From Zasmidium citrigriseum (Eukaryota > Ascomycota > Dothideomycetes > Mycosphaerellales > Mycosphaerellaceae): a stretch of 64,000 nucleotides of DNA. The stretch spans positions 1,736,001 to 1,800,000 of the forward strand of contig NHNW01000001.1 in NCBI GenBank assembly GCA_002786025.1, written 5' to 3'. The position numbers and the translations under genes were made by a program. Under the pieces are notes generated by a model that was not told the DNA's origin, made no database searches, and worked only from the letters and a program-made list of their open reading frames with translations. Of this stretch, positions 42,365-55,100 are shown one piece after another (the first letter of the stretch is position 1; each line of letters begins with the position of its first letter).

Positions 42365-43604
42365 GGTGGGTAGCAGTCAAGCTTCTTCTGCTGGTAAAGA
42401 GAAAGAGGACGAGAGAGAAGAAGGTGAGAGCTCTCTTCAGCTTCTCCCAAACACGACCAGAGCGCCGATCACTCACTTGTATATACCCCTACGCTCCCAT
42501 CACGCGGCAATAACGTGCCGCCCACATGCGTTCCCAAAGAGACCAACAGCTGTCTCCTTGGACGAATGAGCTTCCCCCGAAACACGTTCGTCCAATCTGG
42601 TGGCTCCGGTAAAGAGCAGAAGAAGAAGCAATAGAAAGAGAGTTTGCCGTCTGCCAAATCCCCCGCAAAGTGCACGCGGTGGTTTGCTGATCTCCACGAG
42701 ACGCCGCTGAACGTTGCGGCTGGAATGAGATCTGGACTTCACTTCTTCGGAACGGATGAGTTGGCTTTGATGGTGCAGCGCCGTTCCTGAAAGCACGAAA
42801 TATCAGTCACCATTTACCAATTGATCAAGATACAGCAGAGCATGGTCTTCGAACAACGACCTTCTCCCCGGACTCTCCATCTTCCCCAGAGTCGGCACCG
42901 GCACCGTCCATTTTAGCTGACAGGATTGCGCCAGCCGCAAGCCCCGTGGAGAAGACCAGACAGCCAGACACTCGGTACACCCGGCAAACACGGCTCTTCG
43001 ACTGCAGTCATGTGGCATCTTCCACCTCCACCACAAGCAGCCGCTTCTTCTTTCGAAGTTCTCGTGCTGTAAGAGATCCTTCTAGTGAAAAGGCAATCGC
43101 GGGACAAGCATTCCCACGTGAGATGCCTGCCTCCTGTGGCATCGCTTTGGGACTTCTAGAACGTGGTCTCCGTCCTTTTGGGTGTTGCGAAGGTTCATTG
43201 CGAGTACGTACTGATGAGGTACGTCTGACGGACGAGGCTTCGAAGCCGTCTGCTACGCCGCCGGGAATAACGCAGAGAGCATCGCCAGTAGACAGCCGAA
43301 TCATGTTCGATCGTAGACTGACAACGCGTAAGCTCTGATCGCAACATCTTTCCGATACATACGGAACACTCTACAAACAAACCCAGCCTTCGATGATGGT
43401 CATCCATCTTTCAACTGCCACAAGCGTCCGTGGTGGGAGGTATCATGATATGAAAACATCCCTCGCGCAATATAAAAACAGAACCGACCTCCAAGAAGGA
43501 ATACAGTAGAAAGAAGCTGTGCCTCCATGTCATAGAAAGCCGTCACGGGGCGAAAAGCCTCCTTTTCCTGCCATCTATACACTCCCAAAACGCCTTGAAT
43601 CGTG
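42365..43604. other. Intergenic: MFS promoter and palF 3' flank
   Basis: 1.24 kb with no supported gene. ORFs at 42946-43338 (+) and 43008-43304 (-) are mirror frames with no domain. The stretch 43340-43600 is the probable palF 3' UTR. Confidence 0.4.
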
Positions 43605-46166
43605 TCATCGTTCGTATCGCGGTAGATCTGAAGACCCCGATGCATCCGCGTGGCTGTCATTATGGCTGTCGCTGTACAGCTCGTCGTTTTCAGCCAACAC
43701 AGGAGCGCTGGGTTCGTGGTCTCGGGGCGCCGGTCCAGCTTCGTCTTCTGGCGGCGCCGATGCTTCCAGCTGCAATTGCCGTCGTTCGAGCTCCCGCTTA
43801 TCATCAGTCGGCGGTACGATTGTAGTCGTCGACTGTGACGATGTCTGTGGCGAGAGTGTATTGGGATCTCGCGGCGCATATGCAGGTGCACTTGGTTGGT
43901 CACCATTCACGTGCGGATGCGCTAGCGGATGGCGACTTTCGCACAGTGGTGTTCTCGGCAACGGTATGCCGCTTGCATACTCCTGGTTCACTGAATGCGA
44001 TCCATTGGTAGACGGACCTGCATGTGCAGGAGGGGTGACGAGAAGTGCGGCGTCGGGTGCACTGGCACCAGCGAAATAGCCTTGATGTTGCTCCTCAGGC
44101 AGGTATGGCGCACTTGGTCCGCTGGCACCTGCAGTAGCTTGTTGTTCTTCAGCGCCAGGAGGGTGACTGGGTAGGAGTCTCGCCTCTGCTCTCCTCATGC
44201 GCTCTTTCTCGGGAAGTTGCGACTCGTCCTCCATTGGAGGGACAGGAACCGGGACCGTAGGGGGTGGTTGTGTGTAGCTGGCATCCGGATATGCGTAGCC
44301 ATGATGGTCATAGTAGCCATCGTACTCGTTGTAGCCGTCGTAGACGGGGTGTCCCTGCTGAGCGTACGGACTGAGGTTATAGTAATGTTGATAGTCGTAA
44401 CCCTGCTCTGGCGGATACCACCCATTGGCTTGCTGCGAGATATCGTTCTCGGCAGCGGCGCCAGGCTGTGAGTCGGGCTGCTGACGTTGTGGCGTCTCGT
44501 GTCGTGGTTCTTCTGTCACCTCGACCTTGCGCTTGCCCTTTCGTCTTTCGCTGTCGCGAGTGCCAACGATGACCTCAAAAGTACAGGCAACGACACCTTT
44601 ATCGCGCCTGACGGTGGCGGTGTCGATAATCGGCGACCCATATGGATTGTTAGCTGACCTTTCTCGATCCAGGCTTTGAGTCGCTTGTCCTGTGTTGATT
44701 GTGCTGGCCAAGCCGCCAAGGTTGCCCAAGTTACGATCTTGAGAGGAAAGCTTTCCTTGGATATCAAGTACCACTTCGATGTAGTACCTGAAGCTAATCA
44801 TAGCACCAGGCACTGTAGAGATGGTGGGAAAAGCCTCTTCGGGCACATGTACACGACCCGTGACTTCCGCCGTGAGTGTGCTCGGATCAACGATCAATGG
44901 TACTATGGTCTGGGTCATGTCTTTTCGAAAGACATGACTTGATCCGGCACCTGACAGGGATAGTCCGCCAAGGCCAGTCACGGACTTCGGATAATAGTCT
45001 TCGTACTTGGCTTCCTTCCCCTTCTCGGTGGGTCCTAGAGGAATCGCGGGATGCATATCAACGCGTGCTTGTCGATAGAGGGTGATTATGACGCCATGCA
45101 AGCTCTTCACATGTTTAGTGTGACTGACGTGCACTTTTACAGGCACGCTGTCACCGCGAAGGCAGCCTCCCATCAGCGATTCCACCGTAGCCGTAATCGT
45201 CCTCGAATGCAACGAGATTCTACTAGTGTTGGCTCTTCCGCCATCACTTTGTCGAGGTGAGGTCGCGTTGGAATCCTGATGTGAATTTCGCGCCCCGCTG
45301 CTGTTGTGACTGTCGAAGCTGATCTCACTGGGAGAGGGACTGTGAATGCCCTCTCCGACCGGATGTAAGCTCGGCGATGAAGATGTCTGGCTTCCTCGTC
45401 GCTCGCTGCCTGGCTGATTGGAATTAGAGTCGGTCTTGCGGCTCTTGCGGTCGCTGTCGACCAATTTCTTCGCTTGTGTCTTGGCCCGATTTCTCCGCGA
45501 AAGCGGCTCCAGGGTGATGGTCCTCGCTTTGGGTGGATACAATTGCGAAATGTCTATGCGCTCGACCAGATAGACTTTATGGTCGCATTGCATGGTAGGA
45601 GAGATGGTCGTGGGTCTCGTTAGTGTTGCTGTGATCATGTAGGATATCGTTCCGCGTTCGAACTATCACAACAGCTGTCAGCGCACGTCCGCGATGCAGA
45701 CGTCTCAAACGGGGAGGCGCACAGAGATACTGCTGGGCAGGTCCTTGTCGGGAAACTCCAGCGCGAAGTTGAATTGATATACACCTTCGCCGAGTCGGCC
45801 ATCTCCACACAGCACGACTTCATCCTCAAACAGCGACGCGAAGCCATTGCCAAAGTACTCGCCCGACTTGGAACCGCCTCTCCCGGTGCCGATGTGAGCG
45901 CTGTTGGTGCGGTAGCCGTCGGCGGGCGGGGCACCGGGGTTCTTGTAGACCTGCACGAAGCCGTGAAGGCAAACAACAATGTGTGTGACGCGGATGGGTT
46001 TCGCAACGTTGAGGTGCAGGGCGCCGGTTACCTCGTCGCCGGGCGAGTACTGCTTGTGGGGGTCGTCGACGCGGATGTGGTAGTCGGTGATGGCGCGCGA
46101 CTTGGAGGTGAAGGGCGAGGCGATGCGCGAGAGCAGGCGGCGAGAGGGCGTTGGGGGATTGTTCAT
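43605..46166 (-). CDS. palF: pH-response arrestin-like protein PalF/Rim8
   Basis: Exons 46166-45711 and 45662-43605 (48-bp intron) code 837 residues. PalF couples the plasma-membrane pH sensor PalH/Rim21 to ESCRT and so to PacC/Rim101 activation under alkaline conditions. The N-terminus (PSRRLLSRIASPFTSKSRAI) and arrestin-N strands (YHIRVDDPHKQYSPGDEVTGAL, IRVTHIVVCLHGFVQVYK, FPDKDLPSSI) are typical. The arrestin-C part follows after the intron (FERGTISYMITATLTRPTTI, DHKVYLVERIDISQLYPPK, VPVKVHVSHTKHVKSLHGVI). The last 300 residues are disordered, Pro/Gln/Tyr-rich and contain three PSAP tetrapeptides (GPSAPY, QPSAPA, EPSAPV), the kind of motif read by the Vps23/TSG101 UEV domain. PxY-like elements suitable for Nedd4/Rsp5 ligases are also suggested in the tail. 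Confidence 0.88.
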
Positions 46167-47516
46167 CTCCCCGCTCGGCCCAGTCTGTTCAGCGCCCAGC
46201 GAGGAGGCAGACGGCAGGTGGGCAACGACATGCGGCGGGGCGTCGGGAATGCCAAGCAGGAGTCGCAGGAGTCGAGGACGGGGGCGGCGGCGGCGGGGAT
46301 GCGAGGACTGCGGCGGTGGGAGCTGCTAGCTGCGAGGGCATGTTAGTAGCAGCGCAGGCGAGCGGGCGGCGGTGGTGTCGCGGAGTGGTGGTGCTGGGCG
46401 GGCGAGCAGCGTTCCAGCGGCGGCCTGCTTGCTGGGACAGATTGGGGCTGTGCTTCGACCAGCGACGGCTTGTGCATGCGTTGCGTACCCTCCTGCGCGG
46501 ATCATGGACGACGGGCGGATGGTGCTGCTGCTGCTGCTGGACGGCGGCATGGCGGCGACCCGCGCGCTGGGCAACGCTCGCGCAAAAGCAATCGCATCTT
46601 GCTGTCGATAGGGGAGACGCAAGGCGCGTCTGTCACATGGGGGATGGGGACTCACCGATGGTTGCGCGCTTGGCGGTGGTCTGGGAGACGAGCACATGAA
46701 GTGTGCCAAGGGGACAATAAGCATTTGGGGGAGGCCCGCTAGTCCGACCAGGGTGAGGCAGATCGTGCGGGTGAGGAGAATGTGTGGAGAGCGTGTGGGA
46801 AGGGGTCTCGAGTGTGTTCTACTTCACCATGCGGGCAGAAGTTGACTTCGTCCACCGTGGACTGGACACTGGGCATGTGAGGTCGGTCTGCGACCCCCAA
46901 CTCCTCCTGCTTCCTTTCCCCTTTGTCAGGCAGTGTGAAGATTTTCCGCTACTGACCAAGCACATCCTCTAGCAAAAGCTTTGCTCCAAGCTCCTCGTTC
47001 TCCATCTTTCCACAGCACAAGCCGTAGGGCTGCGTGCGGGATGAAACTCTGCACTCGCATCTGCGCAATCATCGCAGTGCCTTAACCAGCGGCAGGATCG
47101 CGAACGAGCCCGAACGAAAGTCTCTTGGTCACCGACGCAGTATCTTTTCTCGACCGTGCCTCAAACATTCCCGAATCCAGTATATGGCTGCTGACCCGGC
47201 GGCGGTCTTCAAAAGACGGCATGCTGAGGACTGAGCAGCCGTTTCTCGCACACTTTCTCACCGGACTCAAAACCATCCGAACCGCGAGTTTCATCTGCAG
47301 CTGACTAACTAATCATCGCGTGCTTTCAGTTCCTGCTTTGGTGGGGAGCTCCATGAGGGGCTTCATACGTCGACTGCGAGGAGCGTGAGAGCTTGCTTAC
47401 AAAACGTCATTGAAAAGTGTCATTGAACTTCAGGTTCAAAGGCAGGTGATATATTCCATCTCTCCGGCTTTGCACATTCTCCAAAACAACCATTGCAAGA
47501 GCAAAAACCAGTCAAC
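46167..47516. promoter_or_regulatory. Divergent promoter region, palF / GST
   Basis: 1.35 kb with no supported gene. The left 550 bp are very GC-rich with CGGCGG and CTGCTGCTGCTG-type tracts (about 46520-46540), and open on several frames only because of composition. A TGATATATTCC TATA-like box at about 47447-47457 lies 60 bp before the GST start. Confidence 0.45.
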
Positions 47517-48302
47517 ATGTCGCACAACCTCTACACTGACGAGACGCCGGCCGACGTCAAGAATGCCAAAGGCCTTCACCTCATCACCATGAACACGCCC
47601 AATGGCCAGGCTGTTCAAGTGTTCCTCGAGGAACTGAAAGATGCCTATGGCCTTGAGTGGACCACCACCCTCATCAACATCATGACCAACGAGCAGAAGA
47701 AGGACTGGTTCCTCCGCCTCGATCCAAATGGTAAGCTCAGCTCATCCATCTCACTTCAACACTGATCACTGATCAATCCAGGCCGCATCCCCGTCCTCGT
47801 CGACAACACCCAATCCCCACCCTTCACGGTTCACGAGACCAGCGCCGAGATGTTCTACCTCCTCAAGTTCGCCGACAAGCAAGACAAGTTCGGCTTCACC
47901 AACGACCTCGAGCGCAATCAAGCCCTCCAATGGACTTTCTTCTGGCACGGCAGCGGTGCTCCATACCAGGGCCAAGTCAACCACTTCTCTCGGGCCGCGC
48001 CAGAGAAGATCCCCTACGCCATCAACCGCTTCAAGAACGAGACGTTGCGTGTATACGGCGTGCTGGAAATTCACCTCAGCGGGAAGTACACTGGCGAGCC
48101 GAGGGAGTATCTGGCGGGTTTCGGCAAGGGCAAGTACTCGATTGCGGACATGAAGACCTGGCCATGGGTCAAGGGTTGGGAGAGGACTGGCTTTACCCAG
48201 GATGAGATGAATGCGTTCCCGCACTTGTTGAAGTGGATCGATCGTATTGCGGAGAGACCGGCGGTGCAGAGGGGTATTGGCGATGCTTATGTCCAGAAGT
48301 GA
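47517..48302 (+). CDS. Glutathione S-transferase, Ure2-like/fungal-specific class
   Basis: Exons 47517-47730 and 47782-48302 code 244 residues. The thioredoxin-like N-domain reads HLITMNTPNGQAVQVFLEEL, with an Asn-Gly in the region where GSTs have their catalytic residue. It continues NGRIPVLVDN (cis-Pro) and ETSAEMFYLLKFAD (the E-[ST] glutathione site). The C-terminal helical domain has WTFFWHGSGAPYQGQ and YSIADMKTWPWVKGWERTG, both typical of Ure2p/YfcG-type GSTs. The 51-bp intron interrupts NG|RIP. The likely role is detoxification or peroxide reduction; nitrogen regulation is unlikely because the Ure2 prion-like N-domain is absent. Confidence 0.88.
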
Positions 48303-49503
48303 GGTGCCTCGACATGAGTACGCTGTTGCTGATGTATGCCAACTGCTGGTGTAGGTCGAAGCTTTAAACGAATCACATGCCATTGAACCTCGCGATAATG
48401 ATTCATACGACTTGCACTCCTGTGCCCCCTTCGAGGTGGATCGGATGGTGGTGATCGTGCTGCCAGTCTGCTCAGGCACCTGAGCTCGAGCTGGATCCGA
48501 TCCTGTAGTAGGCTGCAGGCTATAGGCATGTGACGTGCTCTTCTTAGCCCTCTTCAAAGTCATTTGTGTCCCCACTCGCATCGCTAGAGTTTGGTAATAA
48601 GACTATTTACTGGATCTTCTACATCATCGGCGAAGTGGCCGCCTATTTCCGCCAGCTCAGCGAATTCAAGTTCATTCGCTTAACAGAATCCACGATGTAC
48701 TATCGCGTCTAGTACTTTTGGGACTCAAGGTATATTCTCAGAAAGACTACTTTAAGAAACATGGCTGACTGAGGTTCAGGCGCCTGGTGTACAACCTCTT
48801 CAAGTCCCTAAGATTCGATGACGCTATGAATACACTCGGCATTAGCATGGACTACAAGGATGTTGCTGGCGTGCGCACAGGTGCGCGAGGCGTTGATCAC
48901 AGGCCGTTGCCGGTCGCGGCTTCAACCCCTATACTCTGCAGTAGGACTCTGAGAGTTCCATTTCGAAGTCGAACAAGCCTCTGCGCGGCTACGGCACCGC
49001 GAAGAGCCCTACAGCGAGAGCTATACCACCTGTGGCAACTCGGAAGTCGATGGCGGACACGAGGGTCCTGCTTCAGATGGTTGAGAGTGCGCTTTCGTAA
49101 AGATGGGAGACAGCACAGCCTCTCTTGGGAAGGGGCGATAGTCCTCACATCTCCGCATCAATCGTGCTACTGCGGACTACAGGCCCAAGTCCCTGGGAGC
49201 TATGGATTGCTTACGAAAAGACTCTCAGCACGTCTATCATGACTACGACCATGGGTAAGGGAGGAAAGGCCATGCCACACAAAGGAAAGTACTCTACCTG
49301 CTGCGACTCCCTTCTTTTAACCCACAGGTGTTAGGACAGGCAGTACCTGCCTCCCGTCCTTTAGTCTCCCAGCTGTAAAGCCACCTCAATCCTCTGGAAC
49401 CGACCTCATCTCACACACTCACCTGCTCTCATCAACCCATCTCATCTCCCCACGACCTACCATTTCTTCGGTGTGATCACGTCTCTCCGGCTAACTACCC
49501 ACC
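48303..49503. other. Gene-poor interval after GST
   Basis: Non-coding as far as I can see. A 151-codon open frame at 48787-49242 overlaps minus-strand frames and has no domain. An ACCTGCCTCCCGTCC/ACAGGCAGTACCTGC patch near 49332-49357 is locally repetitive. This starts a 3.8-kb stretch of decayed sequence that runs to 52139. Confidence 0.35.
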
Positions 49504-50525
49504 ATGGCCTCATCCAAAGGCAAGCAGAAGTCAGCCGTCCTCCAGCCCAAGTGGAAGCACAAGTCTGCCCTCTTCCAGCCCAGGCAGGAGCACAAATCGT
49601 CTCTTAATCCTTGGGGCATTGCCAACAAGACCGCAAACAATCTTGTGTCGTGTGGCAAGAAGAGATTCATTGCTCGCACGCCTTCCATCACACAGAACAT
49701 ACAGGCCGCTGCTCATGTAGGGATGAGCACGAGAACTGAGATAGCCGTTCCCAGCGCCACCAGCCATGTGACAGACTAGTGGCAGAGGAATCAATGGCAT
49801 AGTTACTTAAGCTTTCAGCGAGAGTGTGCAGCGAAGGAAAAAAGCGATAGGCTGTCTGCAGACAACTAAAGCAGATAATTGCTGGCGATAACGACCTGGA
49901 GATAGTCAAACCTGCTACTCCTCTGCCATATACAGACGCACGCGATCCAGCCTTGCCGTCTGGAGCTCCCAATTCGCCGCCCAGGGCTGACGACACCGAT
50001 AACGTCGTCTAGCCTCCATCTGAGCCTTCCTCAACAGACTCCGCACCCTCACCAGACTCCGCATCCTGACCAGACTCCGCATCCTCACCAGACTCCGCAT
50101 CCTCGCCCGACCCCGTATCTTCACCTGACGACGCCGCTTCACGAGACACTACCTCGTCTCCACGGACGAAGTCATTGTCGGAGTTTGCCCCATCTCCACT
50201 CGGCACTGCAGCCCATGCAGATGTCGAGTTTCCTAGGGTCCCATCATCGACCAAACGTATTGCTACTAGTGACCAAGATGATCCTAAGGGCAAGCTACCT
50301 GTAGCAAATCCTCTAGGGCCTGTGTGTGATACAGAGCAGGGCATAACAGATACCAATGCTGTCCGAGGTCTATTTGACGTCGCATCACGTCGACTTGTGC
50401 TTTCACCAGTCCAGCCACTAGTTCGGTACTTGAACAGATCGCGAGTAACCACCAAAGCCAAGAATCTCAGGGAAAGACGGCTCGGAGCGCAGACGTCGGA
50501 GCCGGATGAACCGCGAAGACAATGA
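49504..50525 (+). pseudogene. Decayed two-exon gene with two nonsense codons, unknown family
   Basis: Exon 1 49504-49716 (MASSKGKQKSAVLQPKWK..., basic, with an internal repeat of K-x-KSA-L-QP units) can be joined, in phase, across a 158-bp intron (GTAGGG..CTAAAGCAG) to exon 2 from 49875. Exon 2 then stays in one frame to a TGA at 50523-50525 apart from a TAG at 50010-50012 and a TGA at 50067-50069. The TGA is inside an 18-bp minisatellite, where neighbouring units read TCA at the same place, so a single C-to-G change made it. Downstream protein is acidic and Pro/Ser-rich, then basic. No family was recognised. Two nonsense codons suggest a pseudogene, although sequence error cannot be excluded. 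Confidence 0.45.
50031..50138 (+). repeat. 18-bp minisatellite, about six units
   Basis: Unit tcaccagactccgcatcc (codes SPDSAS) at 50049-50066, 50067-50084 and 50085-50102, with diverged units at 50031-50048, 50103-50120 and 50121-50138. It keeps a multiple of three, so it expanded while the frame was coding. Confidence 0.8.
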
Positions 50526-52139
50526 CACGAGAAACGCACGAATTGATGGAACCGTTCCTCGCTGCAACAAATGAAGGGCTAACACCCTCAAGCTCGCGGC
50601 CTCTACGTATTGCTCGTCCTTTACGATCAGAACCAAGTCTTCGCATGCACCGCATCGGAATCTCGAAATGAAGGCCTGTCAGTTAATGCCGATACCTGCT
50701 CAATACACAAGGCCGGCTGCAAGGGAGTCAAACGATGCCCAAGCGAAGAAGCTCTTAAGATTCATACGGCCGCAGGCAAGCGAGCGGTGAGTCTGCGGTC
50801 GCCCAGTCAAGATGCTGCTCCGTCACTCGATCAATGCGACGTACATACGGGCACTCTCCGAAGGACCCAGGCAAGCGGGTTTTGTATATTGACAATCTAA
50901 TATGCATCACCGGGAGTCGCCGCGATAAGTGGTAGGAGACCAAACGAGCCACCAATGTTGTCCTGCGAGTGCTCATTCCTGTCCAGCTCGAAGAGGAGAT
51001 GATACGCTTGCTGGACAAGGACTGCTCGTATTGGACCCAGAGGTGAGGTTCACTGCATGAATGCCCGGAGTCTCCGGTGACCGAACAGCGGCGACCGGAC
51101 AGTATCGTTTCACAATAATGGTGTTTTGGCTTGGCGATGATATGCGGATTCTTCACCTCCTCGCTTCGTCTCGTTGGGTCTGCCTGATTTTTGAATGGCA
51201 AGAGCAGGATGCGGTTCGTGGAGGGATATAGCACTCTAGAGTCCTCTGGAGTTACTACAATGTCGGGATGTCATGGCGTTTGGGCGCGTTTGCGTAGACC
51301 GCTTGAAGGGTATAATTGTGGTTGATGAAGATGGTCGATTCTTCTTCACGCCTGCATATGGGTCGGCAAACTCAAAACGGCTAGCCGTCAGCGACGGGCT
51401 TCGTTCCGCGCACCCTTAGCGCGAAACTCTAAAAGCTTAACTTCTCTGCTTCACATAGTGCACATTCCCCCTTACGATTCCTTCCTGCATGATGTTGGCT
51501 CGCCATCCTGAAGATTGCCACCAACTCGGCTCTACCTTCGTCGTCTTCATGGGTGTGTGCCTCCGCGGGACTGTGAGCAATCAGGAAGGCGCAATTGACG
51601 ACCCTTCTGTGGACTGCACAGAAGGCCGTCTTTCTCCAAGATGGCACCCACATTTGAGCGCCATGCTCGCATAACGATACTCGCTTCAAGCCAATTGGGC
51701 TATCTTCGAAGAGTCCTTACGAAGGTCACATATTTCGTTCGCCTGTCTTGACACGCCTAAGCCAACCACAATGCTGGTCTTTCCCAATCCTCACAGCCTC
51801 ACAGGAAAACAGAATCTCCGGCACTTCGTGGACTCCACAATCTGCAGCCCTGCATTCTTGAGCACTCTCAAAGTGTGATCGACAACCCGGCTGCGTGGGA
51901 GCCAAGTTGAAATGGAAGGGGCGAGACAGCATTCACATCAATGATTCGCGTTCCAACCGGGGCTCACGGCCATGCAGCCAAGGATCCTATCTATGCACTA
52001 CTAACAGTGGCTTTCAATCCAATCTCAGGCAACATTCCAAGCTTGACGCGACTTGAGATGAGCTCGAGAAGGGCATATACCGGCAGATGTCGGACTGGAT
52101 CCTCGCCTTCAGGTCGCAGACTATCTTGGCGCCGCAAGC
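50526..52139. other. Gene-poor interval before the adhesin
   Basis: 1.6 kb with no supported gene. A 96-codon frame at 50610-50900 and an 86-codon minus frame at 51429-51689 have no domain. Probably decayed sequence plus the adhesin promoter. No clear TATA box was seen within 150 bp of 52140. Confidence 0.35.
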
Positions 52140-55100
52140 ATGCTGTGGTCGCGGGTTGTCTTTGCAGCGACAGCGCCATTTGTGCTGGCGCAAGCTGGTC
52201 AGTCAAAGAACGCCGTGTTCGTGCGAACGCATGATACTGATGTGAAGGCAGGCACGGGCGGCTATGCCCAAAATCTGCAGACCGTTTTGGTCTATGCCTC
52301 CTGTGGTACGCCTTACCGGACGGCTACTGCGCAGTCGAGCATGTTCTACAGCAGTATGACAAGTAAGAGACTGAGAAACTTCAAGCTAGGCTATGAGATG
52401 TCCGGCTTACAAGCAGAACAGGTCGCCCTGCAACTCTTGACAGCGCATCGACCGCAGCTCCAAGCTTCTCGACAAGCACCAGCTACTGGACCGGGACATC
52501 GCGAAGTACCTTGACTGTCTCAGCTAGTGGGACTCTGCCGGGTTACGTCGTTGTTTTAGAGCCGACTCCGACTACGCCACCACCAGTCTACATTTCGACT
52601 ACTAGCTTCTGGACCGGCACGACACGAAGCACATCAACAGTCCTCCCCAGTGGCACCATGCCGGGCATCGAGATTATCTTGGAGCCGGCTACCAACACTG
52701 CTTTGCCGGTCTATCCCACATCGACGAGCTACTGGACAGGCACTACTCGATCCACAACGACACGTCTTCCCAGCGGGACTGTTCCCGGCCTGGAGATTAT
52801 TCTGGAACCGACAGCATATGCAACTACCATCATTATCGATCCTTCGGCAACTGCTGTTCAGACCATCACTCTCGCGACGCAATCTGGCACGATTCCAGGG
52901 ACCGTGGGCATTGTAGTCCCCCCGACATCTAGCGGGCCTGCTAACTACATCACAATCCCGATCACCGGCGGCACAGCAACCGTAATTCGAACCTTGACAA
53001 TTACCCAGCCCTCAGGTTCTGCTCCGGGGTACATAGGCGTCGTTGTCCCTGCAACGACACCAGTAACAGGAGGTGACTATGTAACGATCAGTGCACCGTA
53101 CACGGGTTCTGCGTCAATTACTGGGGCTCTGACCAGCACGGTCGCTCAGCCCGTTGGGACCAACCCTGGCTTGGTCATTGTTTTTACGACGGCAAACCGA
53201 GCGTATGTAACGAGGACTATACGCACAGGAACTGCGACCCTGACCACAACGTTTGCAACACCTTCGGGATCTGAGCCCGGGACCGTTGATGTCTATCTTC
53301 CCGGGGCGTCAGAGACGAGTGGAAATGGATGCGTTAACTGCGTCACCACGACTATTTTCAGCGGCAGCGTCTCGTCGACGACTACTCTTGCGCTGCCTTC
53401 AGGATCCGTCCCCGGGACTATAGGTATAATCAATCCTTCCTCGCCATCTGATGGCTGTGAGGGATGTGTTACCTCGACCATTTTCAGCGGGAGTATCACC
53501 AGAACTACTACACTGGCTGCCCCGTCAGGGACAGTGCCTGGGACTATCGGCGTCATTTATCCATCCTCGTCTGGAGGTTGCGAGGGTTGTGTTACCTCGA
53601 CGATCTTTAGTGGAAGCATCACATCAACAACTACGCTTGCTCTTCCCTCCGGGACGATACCGGGGACTATTGGCATCATTTATCCATCTCCAGAGGGATG
53701 CTCTGGGTGCGTGACTTCTACGATATACAGCGGCAGCGTCACTTCTACGACTACGCTCGCTCTTCCGTCAGGCACACTTCCCGGCACGATTGGACTGATT
53801 CTCCCTTCGCCGACGGATGGATCAGAGGGGTCTGACGGGTGTTCTGGATGCGTGACTACGTCCATCTACGATGGGAGCGCGACTGCTATTCGGACGACTA
53901 CTCTCGCTCAACCGTCCGGTACGCTACCTGGTACGATCGGCATAGTCTATCCTCTGCCTACGTCCACAATCAGCTCTTCTGCGACATCTGCTCCAAATTG
54001 CGCTGGATGTATTACGACATCGATCTATGATGGTAGCGCAACTGCGATTCGCACGACGACGCTTGCCCTACCCTCGGGCTCGAGCCCGGGCACCATTGGC
54101 ATAATATACGTTCCTGGCACTGTGGGCGTGATCGTGCCATCTCCAGCAGCTACAACAAGTAACAGTCTGTCGAGCAGCGTTTCCGCATCCAGCCCTGCTA
54201 CTTCCTCCTTGAGCCCAACATCTGCCAGCCCGACGTCTAGCCTTTCCACCTCGAGCCCTGCATCGCCCAGCGCCACGATATCATCCAGCTCCTCTGCCAT
54301 CAGCAGCACATCCATTCCTCCGGTCTCCTTACCGAGCCCGATCTCTGTGAGCATCAGTAGCTCCTTGTCTTCTGGATCGAGCGTTGCCTCGTCATCTTCG
54401 TCAGTCAGCAGTACATCCGTTCCCCCGGTGTCGTTGCCGAGCCCGATCTCAACGAGCATCAGCAGTTCTGGATCGAGCACTGCTTCTTCGTCTTCAGCTG
54501 GCACTCCTGTCTCGAGCGTTATCAGCATTACTGTCACGCCAGTACCGTCACCAAGCTCTTCGTCGATTGCAAGCAGCAGCACGCTCTCTCCGCCGTCGAG
54601 TGCTACGTCGTCTCCTTCCACGGCCTCGTCACCGTCCAGTTCCACTACTGCCGGATCTTCTGTAGCTAGCACTTTGACATCACCGAGTTCAATTGCTGCA
54701 TCCTCAATATCGTCTTCGGCTTCATCGTCAGCTTCGTCGACCATTTCGAGCTCGTCCAGCTCAGTCTTCTCGAGCGCTGGCTATGTGACCTCGACAATTT
54801 ACAGCGGCACCAGCGCATACACCACGACCATAGCGACAGCCAGTGGCACAAACAGCGGCACCGTGGGCATCATTGTACCCACGGCGGGATACGTCACTCA
54901 ATTTTCGACCATCAGCGGCCGACCGGAGCAAGCGACTACCTATACAGTGGCAACGGCGACAGGCACATCTTCAGGCACTGTTCAAGTTATCGTGCCAGTG
55001 TGTACATCGGCCTACACCTTGACGGGGTCTACCACCTTCGGCGCAACCGCCACAGCAACCCCTCCAGCGTGCGGGCGGACAGTGAGCTTCCGCGTAGCCG

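Noticed and set aside
46151..46699. 182-codon ORF between palF and GST
   Set aside because: Extremely GC-rich, open in several frames at once; composition effect.
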